From an uncultured Eubacterium sp. (GTDB taxonomy: Bacteria; Bacillota; Clostridia; Lachnospirales; Lachnospiraceae): a DNA stretch of 64,000 nucleotides. A program made the translations under genes and the position numbers. The stretch is taken from assembly GCA_910578975.1 (NCBI GenBank), contig CAJTRZ010000009.1, positions 33,561 to 97,560 of the forward strand, in the 5' to 3' direction. Below, piece after piece: positions 34,187 to 43,357 of this stretch (position 1 is the stretch's first letter; the number at the start of each line of letters is the position of its first letter). Below the pieces are notes generated by a model, which worked only from the letters and a program-made list of their open reading frames with translations, was not told the DNA's origin and ran no database searches.

Positions 34187-35599
34187 TCACCCTAAAATTT
34201 CGTAAGTGGTTCCTTCTCTGGTGTCTTTAAGAACAATCCCTTTAGCTGCTAATTCATCTCTGATAGAGTCAGCTGTAGCAAAATCTCTTTCTTTCTTTGC
34301 CATAGCTCTTTTTTCAATCATATCTAAAATATATGCTTCCATCTCACTGTCTACAGAAGTCTGTTGCTCACCTACCATTTCTCCAGCTAAAAGATTTAAG
34401 GACAATACATAATCAAAATCTTTAATAATATAAAGTTTTGTTGCATCATCTGTATCCGCTTTCAGCACATCATATATCATAGTAATACCGGAAGCAGTAT
34501 TCATATCATTTCCTACCACATCTATAAACTTCTGTTTATATTCTGCTGCCAGTTTCATATCTACATCGCCACTTTTATCTAACTTTGCAATACGGTTTCT
34601 CAACTTCTTATATCCTGCTGCCACAGAATCCAATACCTCATAACTAAATTCCAATGGTTTTCTGTAATGAGATTGTAAACAGAACATTCTGTATACAATT
34701 GGGTCATATCCTTTCTCTTCTAACAATGAAACTGTAAGAAAATCTCCCTTTGACTTACTCATCTTTCCACTTTTATCATTTAAGTGATGTACATGGAACC
34801 AGTAATTACACCACTTATGTCCCAGATATGCTTCACTTTGTGCAATTTCGTTCGTATGGTGTGGAAATATATTGTCAATTCCACCACAATGCAGATCAAG
34901 ATTCTCCCCAAGATGCTTTAAACTAATGCAGGAACATTCAATATGCCATCCCGGATAGCCTATGCCCCATGGGCTATCCCATTTCAATTCCTGATTATCA
35001 AACTTTGATTTTGTAAACCAGAGCACAAAATCTGTTTTGTTCTTTTTATTTTCATCTTCATCTACATCATCTCTTACACCTACCATAAGTTCATCTTCAT
35101 TATGGCTGGATAACGTATAATATTCTTTTAATTTTGATGTATCAAAATATACATTCCCACCTGCTATGTATGCATAATCCTTTTCCAAAAGTTTTGTAAT
35201 CATTTCTATAAATTCATCAATACAATTAGTTGCAGGTTCAACCACATCCGGAGTTTTAATATTGAGTTTTGCACAATCTGAGAAAAATGCATCTGTATAG
35301 AACTTTGCGATTTCCATAACCGTTTTATTTTCTCTTTTTGCTCCCTTTAACATCTTATCCTCACCTGTGTCAGCATCACTGGATAAATGTCCTACATCGG
35401 TAATATTCATAACACGTTTTACGTTATAACCTTCATAGCGCAATTCTTTCTCAAGAACATCCTCCATAATATAGCTGCGCAAATTTCCAATATGTGCATA
35501 ATGATACACTGTCGGTCCACAAGTATACATTCCTACCTGTTCTTTAGAAATTGGTTTAAACTCTTCTTTTGTCTTTGTTAAAGTATTATAAATCTTCAT
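34187..35599 (-). CDS. cysS: Cysteine--tRNA ligase
   Basis: Class I synthetase, 470 residues, normal length. The HIGH-type motif lies in TVYHYAHIGNLRS and the zinc/Cys region in CGPTVYHY. HIECSCISLKHLG and HCGGIDNIFPHHTNE are the conserved active-site stretches, and the KMSKS motif is in SGKMSKSKGDF. GGAG lies five bases before the ATG. It is co-transcribed after cysE (44 bp gap); no separate promoter or T-box is seen, so its level follows cysE. Confidence 0.97.
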   Translation of the reverse strand: MKIYNTLTKTKEEFKPISKEQVGMYTCGPTVYHYAHIGNLRSYIMEDVLEKELRYEGYNVKRVMNITDVGHLSSDADTGEDKMLKGAKRENKTVMEIAKFYTDAFFSDCAKLNIKTPDVVEPATNCIDEFIEMITKLLEKDYAYIAGGNVYFDTSKLKEYYTLSSHNEDELMVGVRDDVDEDENKKNKTDFVLWFTKSKFDNQELKWDSPWGIGYPGWHIECSCISLKHLGENLDLHCGGIDNIFPHHTNEIAQSEAYLGHKWCNYWFHVHHLNDKSGKMSKSKGDFLTVSLLEEKGYDPIVYRMFCLQSHYRKPLEFSYEVLDSVAAGYKKLRNRIAKLDKSGDVDMKLAAEYKQKFIDVVGNDMNTASGITMIYDVLKADTDDATKLYIIKDFDYVLSLNLLAGEMVGEQQTSVDSEMEAYILDMIEKRAMAKKERDFATADSIRDELAAKGIVLKDTREGTTYEILG

Positions 35600-35643
35600 A
35601 TAATCTCCTTATATTTCTATCAATTTATTTAAAATTTACCTTC

Positions 35644-36273
35644 TTACTGAATATTCTTTTTCAAAAATTCAATCTCATCACTAAGTCTTTTTAATTCATT
35701 CTGCACCGGATGTGGAATATGTACCTGATCAAGGTCATTATGTGGTATTCTGACATCATCCTGTTTCACAACAATGCCTGGCACTCCGACCACCGTACTG
35801 TTCGGCGGAACTTCTTCAAGAACAACTGAACCTGCCGCCACTTTTGAATTTTCTCCAATCGTAAATGAACCTAACACCTTAGCACCGGCACCAATCATCA
35901 CATTATCACCAATTGTCGGATGTCTTTTTCCTTTTTCTTTGCCAGTACCACCAAGAGTAACTCCCTGATACAATGTTACGTTATCACCAATAATCGTCGT
36001 CTCTCCGATTACTACTCCATGTCCATGGTCTATAAACAGTCCTTTTCCTATCTCTGCTGCCGGATGTATCTCAATCCCTGTTCTTTTCGCAGTTTTTTGA
36101 GAAATCTTTCTTGCCTTAAAAACTTTTCCTTTCAAATACATTCTGTGGGCTCTCCTATAATGATAGATTGCCCAGAAACTTGGATAAAGAATTGCTTCTA
36201 TGTTCTTTTTCATAGCGGGGTCTCTATCTTTTATTACACCTACCGCTTCTTTATAATATTTAAAAAAATTCAT
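35644..36273 (-). CDS. cysE: Serine O-acetyltransferase
   Basis: Makes O-acetylserine from serine and acetyl-CoA, the first step of cysteine synthesis. I use the ATG at 36271-36273 (GGAG five bases upstream); a longer frame starts at TTG. At 209 residues it is a short SAT like B. subtilis CysE. The catalytic IDHGHGVVIGET and the hexapeptide-repeat helix GDNVTLYQGVTLGGTGKEKGKRHP are clear. It heads the cysE-cysS-mrnC-rlmB run. Its whole upstream gap is filled by palindromic repeat copy C, leaving only 23 bp, so transcription either reads through from the GNAT gene or starts in the repeat. Confidence 0.95.
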   Translation of the reverse strand: MNFFKYYKEAVGVIKDRDPAMKKNIEAILYPSFWAIYHYRRAHRMYLKGKVFKARKISQKTAKRTGIEIHPAAEIGKGLFIDHGHGVVIGETTIIGDNVTLYQGVTLGGTGKEKGKRHPTIGDNVMIGAGAKVLGSFTIGENSKVAAGSVVLEEVPPNSTVVGVPGIVVKQDDVRIPHNDLDQVHIPHPVQNELKRLSDEIEFLKKNIQ

Positions 36274-36296
36274 AAACTCTCCAATTAATTCCAAAC

Positions 36297-36447
36297 ATGT
36301 ATAACAGTTCAGCCTTCAGCTCGTAAATCCTTTGGATTTCCTTCGCTGAATTGGCTCACCATATGATATGAATAATAAATATCAAACAGTCTGCAAGCAG
36401 CCTTTTGACATTTATTATTCATATCGCATGGCTGAACTGTTATACAT
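36297..36447. repeat. palindromic intergenic element, copy C
   Basis: 151 bp with 18-bp perfect terminal inverted repeats ATGTATAACAGTTCAGCC (36297-36314 and 36430-36447). The side arm is CAGC...GCTG around AAATCC-TTT-GGATTT. The long arm pairs GATATGAATAATAAATATCA with ...TTTATTATTCATATC and is capped by CTGCAAGCAG. It overlaps the stop codon of the GNAT gene. Confidence 0.92.
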
Positions 36448-37456
36448 AATCATTTATAAAGAAACTGTCCTGCCTGCATACTGGTGGAAATCCCGGGATA
36501 CTCTTATATCCAAATATATGTGCTCCCAATTCTCCTATAGTAACATCAAAATCTACTTTATCAATTTCTTTCTCATTACATTTTTCTAATTTCACGCTTC
36601 CGTGATGATATTTCATTTTAAAACATCCATTATTTTCTTCAATAACGGGATCTGTTATTTTAATATATCTCTCTTTGAAATCTTTAAAAGAAAGCTGTCT
36701 CAACGTTTTTCGTATATTGATAATTCTTGCCATAGCATATGGAGTTCTTTCATTACCAAGCCAGCTTAAATTTTGTACGCTGTTATCCAATACCTCTTCA
36801 AAGACTTCATCATCAATTATAATTCTATAACCGACAATCACCTTATTCTTGACAAAAATATCAATGCTTCCGCCTTCAAGTTCTACAACTTGTTTTAATT
36901 TTCTGAAATACTCCAGGTCTTTTGATAACGAAATGGAATATGTGCTGTTTACTGCCTGCTGTGCAAAAATAGATAACTTTACTAAATCAGAATTTTCAGC
37001 TTTTCTTCTTATTACAGAATGACTTGGTTTCTTTCTATGTTTCGGATCTTCCATTTCACGTCTATCCATTACATATTCAAAACCAAACTTTTTATATATT
37101 TCAGCATTTTCCTCACTGGATGGAATCAGATACGTAAATATATCCATGTTTCGATGCATGCTTTTAATTATTTCCTCAAATATCTCTTTTACATATCCTT
37201 GATTCCGATGTTCTTTCCATGTGCCTACAGCATATATATATGTGATATTTGTTTTAACATTTCCCGCAATCACCACTTTAGGAATTAAATGCATGGCAGA
37301 AACAATTTCTCCTTCCTGCTCATTCACAACAACTTCATTTTCTCTGATTCTATTATCAAAATAATAATCTACATACTCCTTTGTATCTTCTCTGAAACAA
37401 TGCTCGTACAAAGACCTGATTTTCACTTTTTCATGGTTTTCTAGCAATCTAATCAT
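36440..37456 (-). CDS. GNAT-family N-acetyltransferase (Eis-like)
   Basis: 338 residues. N-terminal GNAT fold: an acetyl-CoA-binding segment TYIYAVGTWKEHRNQGYVKEIFEEI (about 70-95), then IYKKFGFEYV. The C-terminal half (about 230-320) looks like the sterol-carrier-type domain that follows GNAT in Eis-like proteins. The target is unknown. It is followed in the same direction by cysE and preceded 11 bp upstream by the DUF2156 gene. The last codons, including the TAA at 36440-36442, lie inside palindromic repeat copy C, so the C-terminus is partly encoded by the repeat end. Confidence 0.8.
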   Translation of the reverse strand: MIRLLENHEKVKIRSLYEHCFREDTKEYVDYYFDNRIRENEVVVNEQEGEIVSAMHLIPKVVIAGNVKTNITYIYAVGTWKEHRNQGYVKEIFEEIIKSMHRNMDIFTYLIPSSEENAEIYKKFGFEYVMDRREMEDPKHRKKPSHSVIRRKAENSDLVKLSIFAQQAVNSTYSISLSKDLEYFRKLKQVVELEGGSIDIFVKNKVIVGYRIIIDDEVFEEVLDNSVQNLSWLGNERTPYAMARIINIRKTLRQLSFKDFKERYIKITDPVIEENNGCFKMKYHHGSVKLEKCNEKEIDKVDFDVTIGELGAHIFGYKSIPGFPPVCRQDSFFINDYV

Positions 37457-37467
37457 AACAATTCTCT

Positions 37468-38376
37468 CTATTTCTGGATTATAGTATACTTTTCTACCAT
37501 ATAAATTGGATTATATGATAATTTAGATTTTCTAAGTCCTTCAAGTCCCATATCGTCCTCACGGTTTTCTTTTCCCGCATTTGGAAACGCTGTAATCAAA
37601 AACTGGCTGCAAATATACTGATATAACCCCCGGATTTCAGGATTTGCTTTCTCTACCGGCAGATAAACCATATCTTCCTGTTCATAATAATTTCCAATAC
37701 AAAAAGCTTCTAACTTATCGTCAATATAAACTCCACCGATTTTATAATTAAAAATATTTTCATATTCTAATATAAATCTGATTCCTTTTGCTTCACTCTC
37801 AATAAACTCATGTTCTTCACTGTCACTCTTATTGTCCTTCCAAATATCTAAAAACTCAAGTATTTCCTGCTCATTTTTTTTACCCAATAAGCGAAACTCA
37901 TATCGTCCTTCATAGTCCCGCTTAAAGGAGTTTAAATGATTTTTCTTTTTATGATATTTTTTCCCGGAAAAAGTCCTTAATTTATCTGCATCATATACAT
38001 AATCATAATATGTTCTATCCGGAATAATTATATAATCTTCTTCCGATAATTCTAATGTTTCTATAGCTTTTTTATCCACCAAATACATTGTCAGTTTTTT
38101 CTTCAATACTTGATTAAAGTATTCCTGAGTTGCCAGAAAACACTTTTTCAAGTCTTTTTCTTTACAACAGGGAACCGAAGAATAATATTGCCCTTTTTCA
38201 CTCTTTGCTACCCACATTAATCCATATTCATTTGTAAAATACCATGTAGGATAACTGTTTTCCCATAAAAACAAATCCAGTAAATTACTGTCAGCTGTTT
38301 CGGGACGCCTTAAATTATAATATTTACTAAGGTCATCATAATCTTCTATCTTTATTTCCTTTAATTGGTCTTCCAT
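37468..38376 (-). CDS. DUF2156-domain protein (phosphatidylglycerol lysyltransferase C-terminal fold)
   Basis: 302 residues, no membrane helices. It is recognised by the late motif NREDDMGLEGLRKSKLSYNP and the preceding GLYQYICSQFLI, shared with the catalytic GNAT-like domain of MprF. Free-standing members in Clostridia are annotated only as DUF2156. The domain transfers an acyl group (amino acid from aminoacyl-tRNA in MprF), but without the flippase half the substrate here is open. It forms a tight pair with the GNAT gene downstream (11-bp gap). Confidence 0.82.
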   Translation of the reverse strand: MEDQLKEIKIEDYDDLSKYYNLRRPETADSNLLDLFLWENSYPTWYFTNEYGLMWVAKSEKGQYYSSVPCCKEKDLKKCFLATQEYFNQVLKKKLTMYLVDKKAIETLELSEEDYIIIPDRTYYDYVYDADKLRTFSGKKYHKKKNHLNSFKRDYEGRYEFRLLGKKNEQEILEFLDIWKDNKSDSEEHEFIESEAKGIRFILEYENIFNYKIGGVYIDDKLEAFCIGNYYEQEDMVYLPVEKANPEIRGLYQYICSQFLITAFPNAGKENREDDMGLEGLRKSKLSYNPIYMVEKYTIIQK

Positions 38377-38428
38377 GTTTCCAAACTACCTTTTCGAAAA
38401 TGTATATTAATTTTTAAATTTATGTATA

Positions 38429-38902
38429 TTAAACTTCCTCTAAAAGAGCAATCGCCTGAGAAGATATTCCAAGTCCCTGCCCGGTGAATCCCAATCCTTC
38501 TTCTGTAGTTGCTTTAATGCACACCTGACTTGCATGAATATCTAATGCGTCTGCCACATTTTTCACCATCTCTTCCCGATACATGGCAAGCTTCGGTTTC
38601 TGGCATATAATTGTCGCATCAATATTCCCGATTTTATAATGACTGGCTTTTAACAAATCTCCTACATGCTGCAATAACTTAATGCTGGAGATTCCCTTAT
38701 AACGAGGATCTGTGTCAGGAAAATGTTTGCCAATATCACCAAGAGCTGCTGCCCCTAATAATGCATCCATAATAGCATGCACAACTACATCTGCATCTGA
38801 ATGTCCCAATAGTCCTAACTCATATGGAATATCTACGCCCCCTAAGATTAATTTTCTATTTTCAACTAACCGATGGACATCATAACCCATTCCTATTCTC
38901 AT
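38429..38902 (-). CDS. ispF: 2-C-methyl-D-erythritol 2,4-cyclodiphosphate synthase
   Basis: MEP-pathway enzyme making the cyclic diphosphate precursor of isoprenoids. I use the ATG at 38900-38902 with GGAGG five bases upstream (157 residues, normal length); the longer frame upstream overlaps the promoter. The zinc ligands D8 and H10 are in GMGYDVHRL, and GHSDADVVVHAIMDALLGAAALGDIGKHFPD-type residues follow in order, with FTGQGLGISSQAIALL at the end. It may be the first gene of a long run toward rlmB. Confidence 0.96.
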   Translation of the reverse strand: MRIGMGYDVHRLVENRKLILGGVDIPYELGLLGHSDADVVVHAIMDALLGAAALGDIGKHFPDTDPRYKGISSIKLLQHVGDLLKASHYKIGNIDATIICQKPKLAMYREEMVKNVADALDIHASQVCIKATTEEGLGFTGQGLGISSQAIALLEEV

Positions 38903-38944
38903 ATTCTCCTCCGCATATAATATATTTTTTCGCATAGTCAATTT

Positions 38945-38953
38945 ATTATACCA
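38945..38953 (-). promoter_or_regulatory. extended -10 promoter of ispF
   Basis: Minus strand TGGTATAAT (TATAAT at 38945-38950), 43 bp before the start codon. No good -35. Confidence 0.55.
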
Positions 38954-39045
38954 CATTTTAGGATAAATTCATTATTATAATGCAAAAAAATAAGACTTAA
39001 TATACTTTTTTGTTGTACATCAAACCTTTTTTAGCAATAAAAAAG

Positions 39046-39119
39046 TAGCGAGAAAGGGATTCGAACCCCCGACACCACGGGTATGAACCGTGTGCTCTAG
39101 CCAACTGAGCTATCTCGCC
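39046..39119 (-). tRNA. tRNA-Met (CAT anticodon, elongator)
   Basis: 74 nt. Acceptor GGCGAGA/TCTCGCT, anticodon arm CACGG-TTCATAC-CCGTG, T-loop GTTCGAATC. It lacks the GGG/CCC anticodon stem of initiator tRNA, so elongator Met is preferred over fMet; tRNA-Ile(CAU) is less likely. CCA is not encoded. It follows tRNA-Val on one transcript. Confidence 0.92.
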
Positions 39120-39173
39120 ACATCATGGATGCTTTATGCATCAATATTTATTTGTGCTTTTTAAATAGTGTAA

Positions 39174-39246
39174 TGGGACCTACAGGGCTCGAACCTGTGA
39201 CCCCCTGCTTGTAAGGCAGATGCTCTCCCAGCTGAGCTAAGATCCC
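39174..39246 (-). tRNA. tRNA-Val (TAC anticodon)
   Basis: 73 nt. Acceptor GGGATCT/AGGTCCC, anticodon loop CTTACAA, T-loop GTTCGAGCC. First gene of a Val-Met tRNA pair. Confidence 0.96.
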
Positions 39247-39270
39247 ATACAGAATTTAAACTGCTTTATT

Positions 39271-39299
39271 AATATAAACGTTTCAGTAACTATTGTCAA
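39271..39299 (-). promoter_or_regulatory. promoter of the tRNA-Val/tRNA-Met unit
   Basis: Minus strand TTGACA (39294-39299), 17-bp spacer, TATATT (39271-39276), 24 bp before tRNA-Val. Confidence 0.88.
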
Positions 39300-39387
39300 C
39301 AACTTTTTTGCAAAAAATACATTTTTTTCTATGAAATTCTTTTTACAAAGAAGACACTTTCCATTTATTATACTTTTTTTATTATTT

Positions 39388-39409
39388 AAGGGCAGAATAA
39401 TCTGCCCTT
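39388..39409 (-). terminator. hairpin after the large SGNH gene
   Basis: Perfect stem AAGGGCAGA/TCTGCCCTT with a 4-nt loop, 10 bases after the stop. The exit is A-rich rather than U-rich, so termination is uncertain. Confidence 0.45.
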
Positions 39410-39418
39410 ATAATATCA

Positions 39419-42400
39419 TTATTGTATTCTATCGGAATCTATCATTACATTTTTCCAATCATATTCAACTTCTTTATACTCGGAGTCAACTACTTTAAGA
39501 ATATTATTATATAAATATTCATGTCCTGAAAAATTCTTCATAAGAGTTTCATCATACAGTATCTTTGCAACATCAAATACCCGATATGCTGAAACTTTAC
39601 TATAATAATAAACTCCATCTTCCATCAATGCATAAGCTCTGACTTTATACTTAGCGTTAAATTCTGCTACATTCTTCTTTGAAAACAATGTGGTTCTTGC
39701 AAAATATGTCGCTGTAGCCGAATTACCCATCTGAACAGACAATGTTCCTATATCTGTCGATTCCATAGAAGCAATATATGGATTGTTGTTACCTACGTAC
39801 ATATCATCATCTCCTACATCATAGGATTGATTTCCATTTTGGATGATAGCATACACAAAACCCCATTTTGAAACTTTTTTTCCATCAATTACCGGTTCTA
39901 CAGAACCCACTACTCTGCTTCCTTCTGAAATCGTACTAATCTGATATCCTTCAACTCTAACAGTATCTTTCACAATTATCTCAGGTTTTGACGGATCTCT
40001 TGTTGTCTCTTCCTCTTCCTGCATATTCCATACACCCATTTCATAAAATGAATATCCATACCCTGTACCACGCTTTGTACCATACATTCTAACATATCTT
40101 GTACTATATGTTTTTCCTAAATCAATCTGTACATTTTTGTTCGTTGTAGCATTTACAACTGCTACAGTCTTCCATTCATTTGCATCATCAGATATCTGTA
40201 TATAATATTTTGCTGCATAGGCTCCTTCCCACATGAATCCGACTTTATTGATATCTTTCATTGCACCTAAATCTACATACAACCACTGTGGGTCCGCAGA
40301 TTCTGTCTCCCATCTTGTTCCAGTATTTCCATCTACTGCGTAAGATGCTCTCTGCTTTTCATTAGATGCATAAGCCTGACAACCTACTGCCATATTACCA
40401 TTTGCTTTTGTAAATACATCTGCATTAACAATTTCTCCTTGAACAGGTTTCAGCCCATCCGGGTTCAATCCTGCATCAGGATCTGTATAAGTACCACCAA
40501 CAGATGTATATGTATCATTTCCAGATACTGCTGGAATTACTGCCTGAGAATATTTATATCCTAAAGAAAAAATCAAATTTAATGTTTCAAGACTGTATGT
40601 TGTCTCTTTTCCTTCATTGGTATATGCAACATTTGTATTAATCAAATTATCTAAATAGGACTGGTCCGCTGATGTGAACGCTTCATATGCTTCATCCGGA
40701 TACATTGCATGATAAACAGCTGATGCAGAAGTAAATGTACCTAATACCTGTGGATGTTTATTATCCCCACAGTAATAATCCTTATCATGCTGTGTGTATA
40801 GTTCATAAAATGCCTCACCTACCGGTGCTAAAGATGCTCCTGCAGACTTTGCAGTCTGAATATAACTATATGTAAAATATGGCAATAATCCTGCTGTACC
40901 TGTAATAGTATCTTTTGTTGGCCATGGTTCATAAAAGATAATTTTTGCTTCTGGATTATACTGTTTTATAATCGGAATTATTGCATCTGCACCTGACTGT
41001 AACTTATCGCTGTCAAATCCTCCTACAATATCCTGCAATACAACAACTTCATATCCACCCTTTTTAATCGCATTTAATACATTGGCAGCAGTTGACTGAT
41101 AAATCAGATTCTGTCCTCCGTTCGTTGCTGCACTGCATTTTATTTTATGTCCTTTTCGTGTTGCAATTCCCTGTACTACATTGCAAAGATTATTATAATA
41201 TGTCATAGAATTACCGATAAATAATACATCTGTCATGTCTAAATCCTCTGCTTTTGTTGTAGTCTCTGGCGGTGTGACTCCAGTAGGATTTTCAACTTTT
41301 CCTCCATCTGCCACGGAAGTGTAAGTACCCGTACCATTCACTGCTGGTATCACAGCATGGGCATATTTATATCCATAAGATGTGATTTTGTTTAATATAT
41401 CTAAACTATAAGAATCCAGTTTTCCTTCTGATGTGTAAGCAACATTACTGTTAATCAGATTATTCAAATATGCATGGTCACTTTCTGTATACACTCTATA
41501 AGCATCATCTGGATACATTGCGTAATAAATCGTAGATGCTGAATTAAATGTTCCAAGTGGCTGTGGATGTCTGTTATCACTACAATAATAATCTAGTCCG
41601 TCACTAGCATATAACTCATAGAATCCCTCTCCCGCAGGTGCTAAAGAAGCATTATATTTCTTTGCCGCATTAATATAACTGGATGTAAAATATGACATTT
41701 TACTCTCTATCTGATCTTTCGTTGGCCATGGTTCATAATAAACCAGCTTTGCATCCGGACTGTATTGTTTAATAATTGGTATGATAGCCTCTGAACCATT
41801 CATCAGCGTACTTTCCTGAAAATTACTTCCTACCTTATCCTGTAATATGACAACATCATATCCACCAACTTTAATTGCATTTAATACATTTTCTGCTGTT
41901 GACTGATAAACGAGATCCTGACCGCCATTAGTTGCTGCTGTAACTGTTATATTGTGCCCATTATATTCTGCCAATCCTTTTACTACATTACAAACCGTAT
42001 TGTAATAAGTAAACGAATTACCGATAAAAAGGACGTTCATCCTATCATCTTCTCCATCCCAGAGCACCGTATCATCTGTTTCATATACCGATAATTCATA
42101 TAAAGAGCAATAGTTTGCATAACTGTCTACCAATACTCTTACATATCTTGCATTCTGTCTTGGAAATGTCAATGATTCTGCTGCCATTGTCCCATCTGTA
42201 ACGGTTGCTACCGTTTTCCAAGTAAGACCTGTTATCTCACTGGCAGAAGAAATTGCTGTATTCTCTGATGCCACTTGTATCTTATATTGAATAGGGTAAG
42301 CGTTTGGATATGCCCCGTCTGCACCCGGAGTAACAACCACTTTATTGACATCATAAACACTACCCAAATCCACTGCAAACCACGGATTCACATCACCTGG

Positions 42401-43330
42401 TGTATTTGCGATAATATAATTTGTTCCTGTTGTATTACCATTTGTCAGATTATTTACAGTTAATGGTGCTGTAGAGCCATTTCTCAAATTTGAACTTGCA
42501 TAACCTTTCACTGAACTATGATTAGGTTTTAATGCCAGGTCATCATTATGAGACCCATACAAAGTATTGTCTCCTGCACTTGTTGTAACTTCTTCCTGAT
42601 TACTTGTAACCTCTGCTTCTCCAGTTATTGTTTCTTCCGATTTTTCTGTAGTTGTCTCTTCTACATGCAATAAACCATATACTCTTACCGACAATAAACT
42701 CACTGTACCTGTTGTACCAGTATTATTTCCACTGATACCTGTACCCATACAGGCTTCCTTATCAAAAACAATTTTTACACTTCTGGCTATTACTGTACTA
42801 CCAAATACTATTTCATCACCTGTATTACTAGTATGCTCTGCACTTTTTATTTTTGCTCCACTATAAATAGTTCCGTTTTCACATGTACCTGCCAGATTCC
42901 ATGACACATTTCCCTCATTTGCTGCAGAAACCTGTTCCGTGGAATAATAAATCTGATAACTTCTACAATAAGAATCAAAGAAATTGTTATTCGTTGAGCC
43001 TTGATACACCAATGCACTGCTAATATCATAATCATTTCCCAAATCCACATAAATTGCCACTTCATTCGTCGTGGCAGTTTTACCGAGCATATTATTTCCA
43101 TTACCTAAATTTTCATTACAAGTATTAATTGCAGAAAATCCCTTTCCCACATAAAGAAATCCTTCTATCGGTGTGTTGGCATTCGATGTCATAAACGTAT
43201 AGTTCCCTCTGTTGTTTGCAACATTTGTCAAAGTATCTGCCTTTGCTGCGTTTGGAACAAAATGAAGTCCGCTAAACACCATGCATACACTAAGTAATAC
43301 TACAATCACTCTCTTTAGTTTCCTGTTCAT
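39419..43330 (-). CDS. Secreted protein with two SGNH hydrolase (DUF4886-type) and discoidin modules
   Basis: 1303 residues with a signal peptide (MNRKLKRVIVVLLSVCMVF...AAKAD). Approximate modules: discoidin-like 40-220; acidic Glu/Thr linker 225-255; discoidin-like 265-415; SGNH-1 430-650; SGNH-2 697-935; F5/8C discoidin 985-1120; unknown C-terminal module 1130-1303. Each SGNH copy has the block I serine (LFIGNSFTYYN, LFIGNSMTYYN) and the block V Asp/His (DNRHPQPLG, DNKHPQVLG), so both look active. The family includes carbohydrate esterases that remove acyl groups from glycans; substrate unknown. SGNH-2 is closer to the SGNH domain of the protein encoded upstream than to SGNH-1, indicating module duplication. 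AAGGAGG precedes the ATG. Confidence 0.85.
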   Translation of the reverse strand: MNRKLKRVIVVLLSVCMVFSGLHFVPNAAKADTLTNVANNRGNYTFMTSNANTPIEGFLYVGKGFSAINTCNENLGNGNNMLGKTATTNEVAIYVDLGNDYDISSALVYQGSTNNNFFDSYCRSYQIYYSTEQVSAANEGNVSWNLAGTCENGTIYSGAKIKSAEHTSNTGDEIVFGSTVIARSVKIVFDKEACMGTGISGNNTGTTGTVSLLSVRVYGLLHVEETTTEKSEETITGEAEVTSNQEEVTTSAGDNTLYGSHNDDLALKPNHSSVKGYASSNLRNGSTAPLTVNNLTNGNTTGTNYIIANTPGDVNPWFAVDLGSVYDVNKVVVTPGADGAYPNAYPIQYKIQVASENTAISSASEITGLTWKTVATVTDGTMAAESLTFPRQNARYVRVLVDSYANYCSLYELSVYETDDTVLWDGEDDRMNVLFIGNSFTYYNTVCNVVKGLAEYNGHNITVTAATNGGQDLVYQSTAENVLNAIKVGGYDVVILQDKVGSNFQESTLMNGSEAIIPIIKQYSPDAKLVYYEPWPTKDQIESKMSYFTSSYINAAKKYNASLAPAGEGFYELYASDGLDYYCSDNRHPQPLGTFNSASTIYYAMYPDDAYRVYTESDHAYLNNLINSNVAYTSEGKLDSYSLDILNKITSYGYKYAHAVIPAVNGTGTYTSVADGGKVENPTGVTPPETTTKAEDLDMTDVLFIGNSMTYYNNLCNVVQGIATRKGHKIKCSAATNGGQNLIYQSTAANVLNAIKKGGYEVVVLQDIVGGFDSDKLQSGADAIIPIIKQYNPEAKIIFYEPWPTKDTITGTAGLLPYFTYSYIQTAKSAGASLAPVGEAFYELYTQHDKDYYCGDNKHPQVLGTFTSASAVYHAMYPDEAYEAFTSADQSYLDNLINTNVAYTNEGKETTYSLETLNLIFSLGYKYSQAVIPAVSGNDTYTSVGGTYTDPDAGLNPDGLKPVQGEIVNADVFTKANGNMAVGCQAYASNEKQRASYAVDGNTGTRWETESADPQWLYVDLGAMKDINKVGFMWEGAYAAKYYIQISDDANEWKTVAVVNATTNKNVQIDLGKTYSTRYVRMYGTKRGTGYGYSFYEMGVWNMQEEEETTRDPSKPEIIVKDTVRVEGYQISTISEGSRVVGSVEPVIDGKKVSKWGFVYAIIQNGNQSYDVGDDDMYVGNNNPYIASMESTDIGTLSVQMGNSATATYFARTTLFSKKNVAEFNAKYKVRAYALMEDGVYYYSKVSAYRVFDVAKILYDETLMKNFSGHEYLYNNILKVVDSEYKEVEYDWKNVMIDSDRIQ

Positions 43331-43357
43331 TTGATAAACCTCCTTTGTATCATATAT

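Noticed and set aside
36274..36439. S-box or T-box controlling the cysE-cysS operon
   Set aside because: The gap is completely filled by the palindromic repeat; no T-box motif (GGTGGTACCGCG) or S-box core is present.
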